Source of the DNA: UBA6926 sp045562535
GTDB lineage: Bacteria > Chloroflexota > Dehalococcoidia > UBA6926
Direction of reading: 5' to 3'
Assembly: GCA_045562535.1 (NCBI GenBank)
Contig: JBJKVP010000003.1
Coordinates: forward strand, 1-64,000
DNA: 64,000 bases
Positions 35,372-44,466 of this stretch are shown here, piece by piece (positions within the stretch are counted from its first letter, which is position 1; each line of letters opens with the position of its first letter). Position numbers and translations under genes: made by a program. The notes under the pieces are model-generated. The model searched no databases, was not told the DNA's origin, and was given only the letters and a program-made list of their open reading frames with translations.

Positions 35372-36385
35372 CTATTTCATTCGTTCAAGTAAATATTGGC
35401 CGGACAACAATATTGATTCCATCGAATTCTTGGGCATTTCGATCTCATCTAATAGGGTCTTAGCACGATTCCAATGGTTTTTTGCTTCCATTAGACAATA
35501 TTCTTTAGCTTTCATATCATCTAATATTTTCTTTATTTCATTCACGTCCCTATTTTCAGAAGAAGATTCATAAATAGATTTCAGCTTAGAATATTGGTCA
35601 CTTGAAGCGTTGTTCAAACCATAGACAATTGGTAAACTTTTCTTCCCACGCCTTAAATCTATTCCGATTTGCTTTCCCGTCTCCGAATCTCCCCATATAT
35701 CTAAAATATCGTCGATTATCTGGTAAGCGAGGCCAAGTTCGAGACCCAAGACCCCAAGTGCTTCACTTCTACTACCCGCGCCTTCAGCAATGACAGCACC
35801 CATTTCAAAAGCACATTTGAAAACAGACGCAGTTTTGTTTTTGATCATATTGTCATACTGTGGAAGGCTCACATTTAATTGGGTTTCAAATAAAAGATCA
35901 TTGTACTGGCCTTCACAAAGAGCAAGGCACGTTTCATCAAGAAATCTTGCCGCGGCAATGACTCTATCATGAGCAACACCTTTATCCAATAAATCTAACA
36001 ATGTTAGACGGGAAACAGCATACATCCCATCACCCGCATTTATCGCCTGAGATTTACTCCAATTGTTCCAAACTGTAGGGCGCCCTCGTCTAAGAAAGCT
36101 CTCGTCTTGGATATCATCATGAATCAACGAAAAATTATGCAGTAATTCTATAGCCGCAGCTCCTGGCAAAGCTTTATCTACATCTCCGCCGCACCCTTCA
36201 ACTGAAACAAGCATCAAAGAAGGTCGTATATATTTACCTGGGTAGCTTAAAGAACCTTTTTCCCAACCTAATTGATGACGCATCATCTCGTATAGCTCAT
36301 GGTGTTTCGATTGGAAAAGTTCTGTCATATAAGAATCGAGTGCCGGCCTATAAAGTTCTAGCGCTCCCGGGATTTTATGCGACAT
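35372..36385 (-). CDS. Polyprenyl diphosphate synthase (IspA/IspB family)
   Basis: Condenses IPP with allylic diphosphates to make an isoprenoid chain for quinones or membrane lipids. The 337-residue chain has the first aspartate-rich motif in LIHDDIQDESFLRRGRP and the second in QIIDDILDIWGD. Chain length cannot be judged reliably. It takes the products of IspH. It ends 72 bases from the convergent hydrolase and begins 5 bases after tsaC. Confidence 0.93.
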   Translation of the reverse strand: MSHKIPGALELYRPALDSYMTELFQSKHHELYEMMRHQLGWEKGSLSYPGKYIRPSLMLVSVEGCGGDVDKALPGAAAIELLHNFSLIHDDIQDESFLRRGRPTVWNNWSKSQAINAGDGMYAVSRLTLLDLLDKGVAHDRVIAAARFLDETCLALCEGQYNDLLFETQLNVSLPQYDNMIKNKTASVFKCAFEMGAVIAEGAGSRSEALGVLGLELGLAYQIIDDILDIWGDSETGKQIGIDLRRGKKSLPIVYGLNNASSDQYSKLKSIYESSSENRDVNEIKKILDDMKAKEYCLMEAKNHWNRAKTLLDEIEMPKNSMESILLSGQYLLERMK

Positions 36386-36390
36386 ATTAT

Positions 36391-37041
36391 TTAACTAACA
36401 GGCTGTGGTTCGTCCTGGTTATCGTTAGACGATATTCCAAGAAAATCAAAGATTTCTTCAGCTGTAACACCACCTTCACGCAAGATACGTGGCGGAGAAG
36501 TAGTCATGTCTAGAATAGTAGATGGCGTTCCAGAGCAAATTTCATCGGAGGGGATCAAATAATCTAACCAAGTTCCTATTTCGCTCTCCGCTTGCTCAGC
36601 TGATACGGCCTCAGAGAAACCGGATCGGTTAGCGCTAGTTCCAACTATCGGACCACCGAATTCTTCGATCAAGTTCAAAGCGACTTCACTTGAGGGCATT
36701 CTAACGGCTATGGTGTCTGAACCTCCTGACACAATATTTGGCACTTTAGAATGCCTATTAAAGACTATAGTCAGAGCTCCAGGCCAGAAATGTTTTATAA
36801 GTTTTTCTTCCGATTTAGATAATTTATTCACAAGTTGTTTTATTTGATCTATTTGAGAGATCAAGACAGGAAGTCCGTGATCTTTATTGCGATTCTTTGC
36901 ACTAAATATTCTTTTGACAGCACTTTCATTAAACGCGTCGGCTCCAAGTCCATAAACAGTATCTGTTGGAAAAGCCACCATTCCACCGGATCTCAATACG
37001 ACGGCTGCAGCTCGAATATTAAGGTCTCTAATCACGCCCAT
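36391..37041 (-). CDS. tsaC: L-threonylcarbamoyladenylate synthase (TsaC/Sua5 family)
   Basis: Makes threonylcarbamoyl-AMP from threonine, bicarbonate and ATP for the universal t6A37 modification of ANN-reading tRNAs. The 216-residue YrdC-domain protein has GGMVAFPTDTVYGLGADAF, the KNRNKDHGLPVLI loop and FWPGALTIVF, then VRMPSS and GTSANRSG. It lacks the extra C-terminal domain of Sua5. Divergent from guaA; cotranscribed with the polyprenyl synthase. Confidence 0.95.
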   Translation of the reverse strand: MGVIRDLNIRAAAVVLRSGGMVAFPTDTVYGLGADAFNESAVKRIFSAKNRNKDHGLPVLISQIDQIKQLVNKLSKSEEKLIKHFWPGALTIVFNRHSKVPNIVSGGSDTIAVRMPSSEVALNLIEEFGGPIVGTSANRSGFSEAVSAEQAESEIGTWLDYLIPSDEICSGTPSTILDMTTSPPRILREGGVTAEEIFDFLGISSNDNQDEPQPVS

Positions 37042-37174
37042 CCCTCCTTGACCGAGTATACCACGGACGCTAACCTGAAAACTCCTAGAAAATGACTGTT
37101 AAACCAAGATTTTCTAATAAGTTTGTACTAAAGTAAAAGAACAACGATTAATAGTTTGATTGAAAAGATTTGAA

Positions 37175-38743
37175 ATGGAAATCACCACTAATATTGACGA
37201 ATCCCCAAAAAGGCCAATACTGGTAGTTGATTTCGGGTCACAATACAGTATGTTAATCGCTAGACGGATAAGAGAACTAGAGGTTTATTGCGAAGTTATA
37301 AGCCCAACTAGAACCATCGAAGAGATCCATGCCATGAAGCCCTTAGGAGTGATTCTCTCTGGAGGACCGGCAAGTGTCTACGATAACAATGCTCCAACCA
37401 CAAATGTAGAATTACTAAAATCAACACTGCCTGTGTTGGGTATTTGTTATGGAATGCAACTTATGGCATACCAACTAGGCGGTAAGGTTAATCCATCAAA
37501 AAATCAAGAGTATGGAAAATCTTATTTAAAAATAGAAAAAAATGAATCTATGCTTTTTGATGGACTACCATCACAGATAGATGTATGGATGAGCCATGCA
37601 GATAAAGTAGAAATTTTACCTAGTGATTTTGAATCTATAGGACTATCAATGAATTCCCCTTATGCAGCGATGGCAAACTCGAACAAAAAATACGGTATTC
37701 AGTTCCATCCAGAAGTCATTCATACTCCAATGGGTAAAGAAATACTAGCAAATTTTTTGTTCAAGATTTGTGAAGCAGACAAAAATTGGACACCAGCTCA
37801 ATTTGTGGAAACCACTGTAAATCAAATAAAGAAACAAGTAGGCAATCAACAAGTAATCTGTGGTTTATCAGGAGGTGTAGATTCTGCGGTCGCAGCATCT
37901 TTAGTTCATGAGGCAATAGGAGAGCAATTAACCTGCATCTTTGTAGATAACGGATTGCTGCGCAAAGGAGAATCTGAATCGATTATTGAAGATTTTTCAG
38001 ATCATATGAAAATGTCCTTAGTTCACGTAAAAGCAAAAGATCGATTTCTTGCAATCCTTTCAGGAGTCACCGATCCTGAACAAAAGCGAAAATTGATTGG
38101 CAACGAATTCATATCGGTTTTTGAAGAAAATGCGAAACAATTAGGGAATTCTAAATTTTTGGTACAAGGAACCACCTACCCTGATGTAATTGAAAGTATG
38201 GTAGATGACAGCGGAGTGGGTGCAGTAATTAAGTCACATCATAACGTTGGTGGATTGCCAGAAAATATGAATCTAGAACTTGTAGAACCTATCCGGGACC
38301 TATTTAAAGATGAGGTACGAAAAGTAGGGACCACTATGGGATTACCAGATAGTATTGTTTGGAGACAGCCTTTTCCGGGGCCTGGCCTTGCAATAAGAAT
38401 CATAGGAGATATAACTTCAGACAAATTAGAGATCCTTACAGAGGCAGACTATATAGTCACAAACGAAATTGAAAAAGCTGGGTTAACCAAAGAGACATGG
38501 CAAGCTTTTGCGGTTTTAACAAATTCAAAATCAGTAGGAGTTATGGGAGATGATCGTACATACGGCTATGTCATAGCAGTTAGAGTAGTTCACAGTGAAG
38601 ATGCCATGACTGCAGATTGGGCCCGGCTTCCCTACGAAGTATTAGAAACCATATCAAGTAGAATCATAAACGAAGTACCAAACGTAAACAGAGTCGTTTA
38701 CGATATAACATCAAAACCGCCAGGTACGATCGAGTGGGAGTAG
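37175..38743 (+). CDS. guaA: GMP synthase (glutamine-hydrolysing)
   Basis: Converts XMP to GMP. From the ATG at 37175 it has 522 residues; a TTG at 37160 would add five. The glutaminase domain shows GICYGMQ with the catalytic Cys, and FHPEVIHT with the His/Glu pair. The PP-loop synthetase reads GLSGGVDSAVAAS, and the dimerisation domain ends KPPGTIEWE, the normal GuaA C-terminus. It is first in the purine block with ridA, the NCS2 permease and purDEB. Codon use is A+T-rich like most of the window. Confidence 0.97.
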   Translation: MEITTNIDESPKRPILVVDFGSQYSMLIARRIRELEVYCEVISPTRTIEEIHAMKPLGVILSGGPASVYDNNAPTTNVELLKSTLPVLGICYGMQLMAYQLGGKVNPSKNQEYGKSYLKIEKNESMLFDGLPSQIDVWMSHADKVEILPSDFESIGLSMNSPYAAMANSNKKYGIQFHPEVIHTPMGKEILANFLFKICEADKNWTPAQFVETTVNQIKKQVGNQQVICGLSGGVDSAVAASLVHEAIGEQLTCIFVDNGLLRKGESESIIEDFSDHMKMSLVHVKAKDRFLAILSGVTDPEQKRKLIGNEFISVFEENAKQLGNSKFLVQGTTYPDVIESMVDDSGVGAVIKSHHNVGGLPENMNLELVEPIRDLFKDEVRKVGTTMGLPDSIVWRQPFPGPGLAIRIIGDITSDKLEILTEADYIVTNEIEKAGLTKETWQAFAVLTNSKSVGVMGDDRTYGYVIAVRVVHSEDAMTADWARLPYEVLETISSRIINEVPNVNRVVYDITSKPPGTIEWE

Positions 38744-38796
38744 ATTCCATCTACTAATCTATTGTTTATAAACGTTTTAAGAGAAAGGATTTAAGA

Positions 38797-39195
38797 ATGA
38801 TTACCCGTTACACCAGCCCGAAAGCACCAGAACCAGCGCCCGAGCGTTGGTCTAACTGCATTGTCTCCGATGGCATCGCATACTTTTCTGGCTTAACATC
38901 GCGAAATGCCGATGGCGTGACTATCGACGGGGCGGATGAATACGAGCAAACCAAAATCATCTTCGAGAAACACAAGGCGTTGATTGAGGCCGCTGGGGGC
39001 AAGATGGCGGACTTTACCAAGCTCACCATTTATGTCACGCGTATTCAGAACAACACACAGGTGTGGAAGGCCAGGGCCGAGTTTTTTGAAGGCGATTTTC
39101 CTGCCTGTTCCCTAGTCGAAGTCTCGAACCTGGCCGGGCCAGACATCTACGTGGAAATTGAAGGTGTCGCACATATCGGAAAAGGCGCCCGTTAA
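38797..39195 (+). CDS. RidA/YjgF-family deaminase-like protein, G+C-rich insertion
   Basis: Small trimeric protein of 132 residues. RidA proteins hydrolyse reactive enamine/imine intermediates from PLP enzymes. It shows the family frame (ITRYTSPKAPEPAPERWSNCIVSDGIAYFSGLT, LTIYVTRIQNNTQVWKARAEFF, and a C-terminal VEIEGVAHIG). The gene is about 52% G+C over 360 bases, against about 40% in guaA and purD, with codon choice unlike the neighbours, which suggests recent acquisition. It sits between guaA and a DoxX-like gene. Confidence 0.87.
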   Translation: MITRYTSPKAPEPAPERWSNCIVSDGIAYFSGLTSRNADGVTIDGADEYEQTKIIFEKHKALIEAAGGKMADFTKLTIYVTRIQNNTQVWKARAEFFEGDFPACSLVEVSNLAGPDIYVEIEGVAHIGKGAR

Positions 39196-39234
39196 AGTCT
39201 GAAAAATACATGATAGGAACAAAGACTTACAAAG

Positions 39235-39669
39235 TTGGATTTTATAACTAATTTTATTTCCGTACTTCATCTTCCTACCAGTTGGTGGAAAAAGTTGGTT
39301 CTATTGAGTTTGTCTGCTTTTTTTATCAATGTAGGAATAGATCATTTTGTTAATCCAGATTTCTATATATCCATTATGCCTCCCAATTTCCCTTTACATT
39401 CTGAGGCAGTATATATCAGTGGCTTTTTTGAACTACTGGGAGGCATCTGTGTTTTGATTCCTCGACTGCGCAGAATAGCTGGTTGGGGATTAGTTGCCCT
39501 TTTAATTGCTGTTTATCCCGTTAATATTTATATGGCTATTACACCGGAGAATTTTCCTGATACCCCAGTTGCACTACTCTATTTTCGTCTCCCTCTGCAG
39601 TTTATATTTTTCTATTGGGCTTACTCGGTAACACGGCCCACCTATAATCCAACTGATCAAAAGACATAA
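39235..39669 (+). CDS. DoxX-like membrane protein
   Basis: A 144-residue membrane protein with four predicted helices (LVLLSLSAFFINVGI, AVYISGFFELLGGICVLI, GWGLVALLIAVYPVNIYMAI, LPLQFIFFYWAYSV) and the DoxX-like pattern GIDHFVNPDFYISIMPP and SGFFELLGG. DoxX proteins are small quinone-linked or redox-associated subunits of unclear function. The start is TTG, with no clear ribosome site. It lies between ridA and the purine permease, and its composition is closer to the chromosome than to ridA. Confidence 0.7.
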   Translation: MDFITNFISVLHLPTSWWKKLVLLSLSAFFINVGIDHFVNPDFYISIMPPNFPLHSEAVYISGFFELLGGICVLIPRLRRIAGWGLVALLIAVYPVNIYMAITPENFPDTPVALLYFRLPLQFIFFYWAYSVTRPTYNPTDQKT

Positions 39670-39796
39670 TCTAGTCATTAAGTCGGAATAAAAAGGAAAT
39701 CGCGACTATATATGCCGTTCATTTGGTATTAATTCCTAAATGTGGTATTGTCGTAGCCAGAACCTGTAGCAATGGGAAAATATAGGGGGAGGCAAA

Positions 39797-41107
39797 ATGT
39801 TAGAGACTCTTTTTGGTTTAAACAAAGCAGGTACCTCGGTCCGAACCGAGTTAATGGCTGGCTTAGCAACCTTTCTTACGATGGCTTACATCACGGTTGT
39901 TAACCCAGGAATTCTAAGCACTGAAGGAACCGGAATGGAATTCGGTGCTGTGTTCACAGCTACGATCATCGCGTCAGTTGTTGGAACATTGATAATGGGA
40001 CTATGGGCAAACTGGCCGATCGCACTAGCACCAGGGATGGGTTTAAACGCCTTCTTTACCTTTAGTGTGATTTTTGGCCAAGGCTACACCTATTCCCAGG
40101 CGTTAACAGCTGTTCTGGTTGCAGGTATTGTCTTTGTGATACTTTCAGTTACTCCAGCACGCAAATACATTATCAATTCTATCCCGAAGAGCATGAAATT
40201 AGGTATCGGCGCGGGCATCGGCCTTTTCCTCGCAATTATTGGGTTCCAGAATGCAGGAATTGTGATTGATAATCCGGCAACATTAGTAGGACTAGGTGAT
40301 CTCGCATCAGCTCCTGTCCTGCTTGCAGGTCTTGGTTTTATTATCATTACTGTGCTAGATAAACGTGGGATACCGGGGGCTATTATCATTGGGATTCTTA
40401 CCGTTGCTGCAATTGCATGGGCAACCGGTGTGTCTTCATTAAGTGGTGTAGTAGGCTCTGTGCCAAACCCAACGCATGCCTTTTCACTAGATTTTTCCTT
40501 ATTAGCAACAGCTGGTTTTATGGGTACAGCTTTTGCCTTCCTGTTTGTAGATTTTCTTGACACAGCAGGAACGCTCACATCTGTAGCCAATGTTGCTGGT
40601 AAGATCAATGATGACGGAGAAGTTGAAGATATTGACCGAGCGTTGCTGGCTGATTCTTCTGCAACAGTCGTTGGTGCACTAGTAGGCACGTCCAACACTA
40701 CGTCGTACATAGAAAGTGGTGCCGGTGTCAAAGAAGGTGGCCGCACTGGATTAACTGCGGTTACAGTAGCTGCTCTATTTGCAGCCTGCCTGATCTTTGC
40801 ACCATTGGCACAGTCAGTGCCAGCTTTCGCAACGGCTCCAGCCCTGATATTCATTGCAGCCTATTTCATAAGGAATTTAAAGGATATCGACTGGGATGAT
40901 GTATCAGAATATGCACCAGCTGTTCTGGCTGCAATAGTGATGCCATTGACCTATTCGATTGCTTATGGAATCGCTCTTGGATTTATCGCATATGTCGTTA
41001 TCAAGGCGTTAGCCGGTAAATTAGAAGCACTGAATTATGGATCGATAGGTATAGCAATTGCATCAGTACTGTTCTTCGTGGCGCAGGCTTTAGACATTGC
41101 AGGCTAA
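39797..41107 (+). CDS. NCS2-family purine/guanine-hypoxanthine permease (AzgA-like)
   Basis: Proton-coupled nucleobase importer of 436 residues with 13-14 helices. Typical AzgA features are TELMAGLATFLTMAYITVVNPGIL, LAPGMGLNAFFTFSV, and FLFVDFLDTAGTLTSVANVAG, followed by ALVGTSNTTSYIESGAGVKEGG RTGLTA. GGGGGAGG precedes the ATG. Purine transport fits the flanking guaA and purDEB genes. The gene is near 48% G+C, higher than average but below ridA. A strong terminator follows. Confidence 0.94.
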   Translation: MLETLFGLNKAGTSVRTELMAGLATFLTMAYITVVNPGILSTEGTGMEFGAVFTATIIASVVGTLIMGLWANWPIALAPGMGLNAFFTFSVIFGQGYTYSQALTAVLVAGIVFVILSVTPARKYIINSIPKSMKLGIGAGIGLFLAIIGFQNAGIVIDNPATLVGLGDLASAPVLLAGLGFIIITVLDKRGIPGAIIIGILTVAAIAWATGVSSLSGVVGSVPNPTHAFSLDFSLLATAGFMGTAFAFLFVDFLDTAGTLTSVANVAGKINDDGEVEDIDRALLADSSATVVGALVGTSNTTSYIESGAGVKEGGRTGLTAVTVAALFAACLIFAPLAQSVPAFATAPALIFIAAYFIRNLKDIDWDDVSEYAPAVLAAIVMPLTYSIAYGIALGFIAYVVIKALAGKLEALNYGSIGIAIASVLFFVAQALDIAG

Positions 41108-41119
41108 TTGAGAATTTTA

Positions 41120-41151
41120 TAGGCCAGGCTGGTTTATACCAGCCTGGCCTA
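41120..41151 (+). terminator. Rho-independent terminator after the NCS2 permease
   Basis: TAGGCCAGGCTGG (41120-41132), six-base loop, CCAGCCTGGCCTA (41139-41151): a perfect 13-bp G+C-rich stem followed by TTTCTC. It closes the guaA to permease block 12 bases after the permease stop and separates it from purDEB. Confidence 0.88.
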
Positions 41152-41216
41152 TTTCTCGATAATTAACCAACATTCTTAGCACTAGATAATCTGAATAGAT
41201 TTCAACTTCAGTTGGT

Positions 41217-41300
41217 ATTATTTCATTACCGATGATGAAATAATGCGGCTTCTAATCAATTTAATAATAATTTCAGGCATTCTGTAAAGCTGCGCCTGAA
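41217..41300 (+). promoter_or_regulatory. Inverted repeats upstream of purD
   Basis: Two further dyads lie between the terminator and purD. ATTATTTCAT (41217-41226) pairs with ATGAAATAAT (41235-41244) across an eight-base loop, and TTCAGGC (41272-41278) pairs with GCCTGAA (41294-41300) across 15 bases. A TATACT box follows at 41311-41316, so the dyads would be operator sites upstream of that start or hairpins of a longer leader. No known purine riboswitch pattern is seen. Confidence 0.45.
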
Positions 41301-41348
41301 TTCTTTGTTGTATACTCTTACTTGGGAATTCTTTGAGGGATGAATTTG

Positions 41349-42620
41349 ATGAAAAAAATCATGGTTGTGGGAGGCGGCGGTCGCGAACACGCTATAACTT
41401 GGAAATTATCCCAAAGTAACAGTATAAAAGATCTTTGGGTCGCACCTGGTAACGGAGGATCCCAGAAATTAGCGGAATCGATTAACGTAAACCCTAACGA
41501 TATTGATGGCATCGTTTCGGCAGCAAAATCTAGAAACATAGATCTGGTAGTTATAGGGCCGGAAGACCCACTCGCTCTTGGGATTGTAGATGCTCTGGAG
41601 GAAGTCGGGATTAAATCCGTAGGTCCTAGCAAAAATGCAGCCCAAATTGAAGCAAGTAAGATTTTCGCAAAGAATTTAATGGACTCTGCCAATATACCTA
41701 CCGCTAAATGGCAATCTTTTGATCAAGCACAGAGTGCAATAGAACATATACAAAAATGTGAAATGCCAATTGTAATAAAAGCGGATGGACTCGCCGCAGG
41801 TAAGGGAGTTGCGGTGTGCCAAAATATATCCGAAGCAGAGATCTTTATTAATCAACTTATGATTTCAAAAACTTTCAAAGGCGCTGGAAATACAATACTC
41901 ATCGAAGAGTGTCTAAATGGAAAAGAAGCAAGTATCTTTGTTCTATGCGATGGAGAAAGCTCAATAATGACTATTCCAGCGTGTGATTACAAAAGAATAG
42001 GTGACAATGATCTAGGACCCAATACCGGTGGAATGGGTAGTTACAGCCCTCCAGAATTTTTGTCTGCTAGAGAGTTATCTGAAATAGAAACATCCATCGT
42101 TCAACCAACACTCAAACAATTGGAGCAACAAGGTATTCCCTATAAAGGTACCTTATATATAGGTTTAATGATTACCGAAACCGGAGCAAAAGTATTGGAA
42201 TTTAACTGTAGAATGGGCGATCCAGAGACTCAAGTTATTCTACCAAGGCTAGACCATGATCTCCTAGAAATCTATGAATCCATAACAACGGGGACACTCT
42301 CAGAATTAAATATCAAGTGGTCTTCTGAAGCGACAGTAGGTTTAGTTATCGCATCTGAAGGATACCCAGAAAACCCAAAAACTGGAATTCCTATAACAGG
42401 ATTAGATAAACTGGATAAAGATATCCTTGCTTTCCATTCAGGTACGACAAGGAAAGGGGAAACTGTAATCACCAGTGGAGGAAGAGTTTTAACACTCGTA
42501 TCAACCGGAGCGAGCATTGAAGAAGCGCGAAACAAGTTATACCAAAATGTAGATAGAATCTATTTCGAAGGAATGCAATACAGAACAGATATAGGTTTAA
42601 GAGCAATTCATAATATGTGA
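41349..42620 (+). CDS. purD: Phosphoribosylamine-glycine ligase (GARS)
   Basis: ATP-grasp enzyme of purine synthesis, 423 residues. Starts with MKKIMVVGGGGREHAITW; the ATG at 41349 leaves GAGGG at proper spacing, while the in-frame ATG at 41340 overlaps that site. Other motifs: VVIGPEDPLALGIVDAL, MPIVIKADGLAAGKGV, EECLNGKEASIFVLCDG, and GGMGSYSPPEF. The C-terminal domain ends with the AIR-synthase-like fold. First of purD-purE-purB, 12 bases before purE. Confidence 0.96.
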   Translation: MKKIMVVGGGGREHAITWKLSQSNSIKDLWVAPGNGGSQKLAESINVNPNDIDGIVSAAKSRNIDLVVIGPEDPLALGIVDALEEVGIKSVGPSKNAAQIEASKIFAKNLMDSANIPTAKWQSFDQAQSAIEHIQKCEMPIVIKADGLAAGKGVAVCQNISEAEIFINQLMISKTFKGAGNTILIEECLNGKEASIFVLCDGESSIMTIPACDYKRIGDNDLGPNTGGMGSYSPPEFLSARELSEIETSIVQPTLKQLEQQGIPYKGTLYIGLMITETGAKVLEFNCRMGDPETQVILPRLDHDLLEIYESITTGTLSELNIKWSSEATVGLVIASEGYPENPKTGIPITGLDKLDKDILAFHSGTTRKGETVITSGGRVLTLVSTGASIEEARNKLYQNVDRIYFEGMQYRTDIGLRAIHNM

Positions 42621-42632
42621 AGGAGTTATGCA

Positions 42633-43091
42633 ATGCCACTAGTAGGAATCGTAATGGGTAGTAAATCTGATGCTAAATATGCTGAAGAGACTCAGAAAGT
42701 TCTAGATGAACTTTCTATTGAGTATGAAACAAGAATAATATCTGCACACCGTAAGCCAAAAGAAACAGGTGAATACGCCAAAACCGCAGAAGAAAGAGGA
42801 ATAGAAGTTATGATAGGGCTTGCAGGTGCAGCTGCAGCACTTCCAGGAGTTCTATCGAGTTGGAGCACCATCCCAGTTATAGGTGTTCCTTTGCCAGGAA
42901 CTGATCTAAATGGCATCGATTCTCTTTATAGCATTGTCCAAATGCCGCCAGGAGTTCCCGTAGCAACGGTTGCCATAGGCAGTATGGGTGCAAGAAACGC
43001 AGCATATCTGGCAGCAAGCATACTTAGCTTAAAACACGAATCTATTAAATCAAATTATAAAACTTTTAGAGATAATCAATCCGCCAGTTAA
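42633..43091 (+). CDS. purE: N5-carboxyaminoimidazole ribonucleotide mutase
   Basis: Class I PurE, 152 residues, transferring the carboxyl group in purine synthesis. The signature MGSKSDAKYAEETQKVLDEL, then RIISAHRKP and GLAGAAAALPGVLSS is complete. Class I enzymes need PurK to supply the substrate, and no purK is nearby. GGAG lies before the ATG. It is 20 bases before purB. Confidence 0.95.
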   Translation: MPLVGIVMGSKSDAKYAEETQKVLDELSIEYETRIISAHRKPKETGEYAKTAEERGIEVMIGLAGAAAALPGVLSSWSTIPVIGVPLPGTDLNGIDSLYSIVQMPPGVPVATVAIGSMGARNAAYLAASILSLKHESIKSNYKTFRDNQSAS

Positions 43092-43110
43092 CGGAAAAGG
43101 AAGCGAAATA

Positions 43111-44403
43111 ATGATTGATCGATATGCCCGTCCACAAATGAAAAGTGTCTGGCAAGACGAAAATAAATTCAATAAATGGCTAGAAGTAGAGTTGGCAGTT
43201 TGCGAAGCATGGGTCGAAGAAGGGTCCATACCCAAAGAAGTGCTACCAAAATTAAAAAAAGCAACTTTTAACATGGAAATATGGGAGCAGGCTTTCTCAA
43301 GGACTCGTCACGATGTAACAGCTTTCCTTGAGTCCGTTTCTGCAAGTATCGGTCCAGAAAGTCGTTTCATACATCTCGGGCTCACAAGTAGTGATGTTTG
43401 GGATACAGCCACTGGGCTTCAATTACGTGAATCTTGTGACCTAATCCTAGACGGGGTCAATAACTTAGAGCAGATATTGGTAAAGCAAGCAAAAAAATAT
43501 AAGCATACTCTAATGGTCGGAAGGACACATGGTATTCACGCAGAACCAACGACTTTTGGATTCAAATTAGCTCTCTGGGTTGAAGAGCTACGCAGAGGGA
43601 AAAAACGCCTGATCGAAGCAAAGGAAATGATTTCTGTAGGAAAACTTTCTGGAGCAGTAGGCACACACGCTACCCTCCCACCATCGGTTGAAAAAACGGC
43701 ATGTAATTTGCTCGATCTAATACCGGAACCAATAGCAAGCCAAATAATTCCTCGTGATCGTCACGCACAATTTACTACAACGTTAGCTTTAATAGCAGCT
43801 TCTTTAGAGAAATTTGCAACCGAAATTAGGTCGCTACAAAAAACTGAGGTCATGGAAGTAGAGGAACCTTTTGGAGAAGGACAAACGGGTTCATCCGCAA
43901 TGCCACATAAACGTAATCCTGAATTATCAGAACGGGTTTGTGGATTAGCAAGGATAGTTAGAGGAAACGCGATGGCATCTATAGAAAATATTTCTTTATG
44001 GCATGAACGCGATATCTCCCATTCGTCAGCGGAAAGAATAATATTCCCAGATACATGCATGGCGCTAGACTATATGCTATATATTTTCTCTGACGTTATG
44101 GAAAATTTAACAGTAAACGAAAATAATATGTATCAAAATATGGAATCAACACGGGGTCTATTATTTTCACAGAGGGTTTTACTAAATTTAATTGAAAAAG
44201 GGTTGAGCAGAACGGACGCTTATAAAATAGTTCAAGATACTGCAGCAGAATCTTGGAAAGACCGCTCTGATTTCAGAGATTTAATCAAAAATAATAGCAA
44301 AGTAACGGGGCTAATTGATAATAAAGAATTAGATTCCTTATTTGAGTACGAATACTATACGAGATATATAGATAACTCTTTCAATCAAATAGGCTTGATT
44401 TAA
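43111..44403 (+). CDS. purB: Adenylosuccinate lyase
   Basis: Releases fumarate twice in purine synthesis. The 430-residue protein has RTRHDVTAFLESVS, LTSSDVWDTATGLQLRE, the catalytic His stretch GRTHGIHAEPTTFG, and the superfamily signature GSSAMPHKRNP. AAGGAAG precedes the ATG. Ends the purDEB operon, with 63 bases to the convergent oppF gene. Confidence 0.96.
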   Translation: MIDRYARPQMKSVWQDENKFNKWLEVELAVCEAWVEEGSIPKEVLPKLKKATFNMEIWEQAFSRTRHDVTAFLESVSASIGPESRFIHLGLTSSDVWDTATGLQLRESCDLILDGVNNLEQILVKQAKKYKHTLMVGRTHGIHAEPTTFGFKLALWVEELRRGKKRLIEAKEMISVGKLSGAVGTHATLPPSVEKTACNLLDLIPEPIASQIIPRDRHAQFTTTLALIAASLEKFATEIRSLQKTEVMEVEEPFGEGQTGSSAMPHKRNPELSERVCGLARIVRGNAMASIENISLWHERDISHSSAERIIFPDTCMALDYMLYIFSDVMENLTVNENNMYQNMESTRGLLFSQRVLLNLIEKGLSRTDAYKIVQDTAAESWKDRSDFRDLIKNNSKVTGLIDNKELDSLFEYEYYTRYIDNSFNQIGLI

Positions 44404-44466
44404 CATCAAATCCGTACGTTCGATACCTAAGCTTAGTTACTATTACCTAGCTATAAGAGACCAGAT

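Noticed and set aside
39670..39796. Possible purine riboswitch before the NCS2 permease
   Set aside because: The region lacks the paired P1/P2/P3 pattern and the conserved loop bases of purine riboswitches; it is only an A+T-rich gap with a good ribosome site.
40090..40854. Open reading frame of 254 codons on the minus strand inside the NCS2 permease
   Set aside because: Antisense shadow of a strongly conserved permease in a higher-G+C gene; composition is Ala/Thr/Pro-rich and shows no domain.
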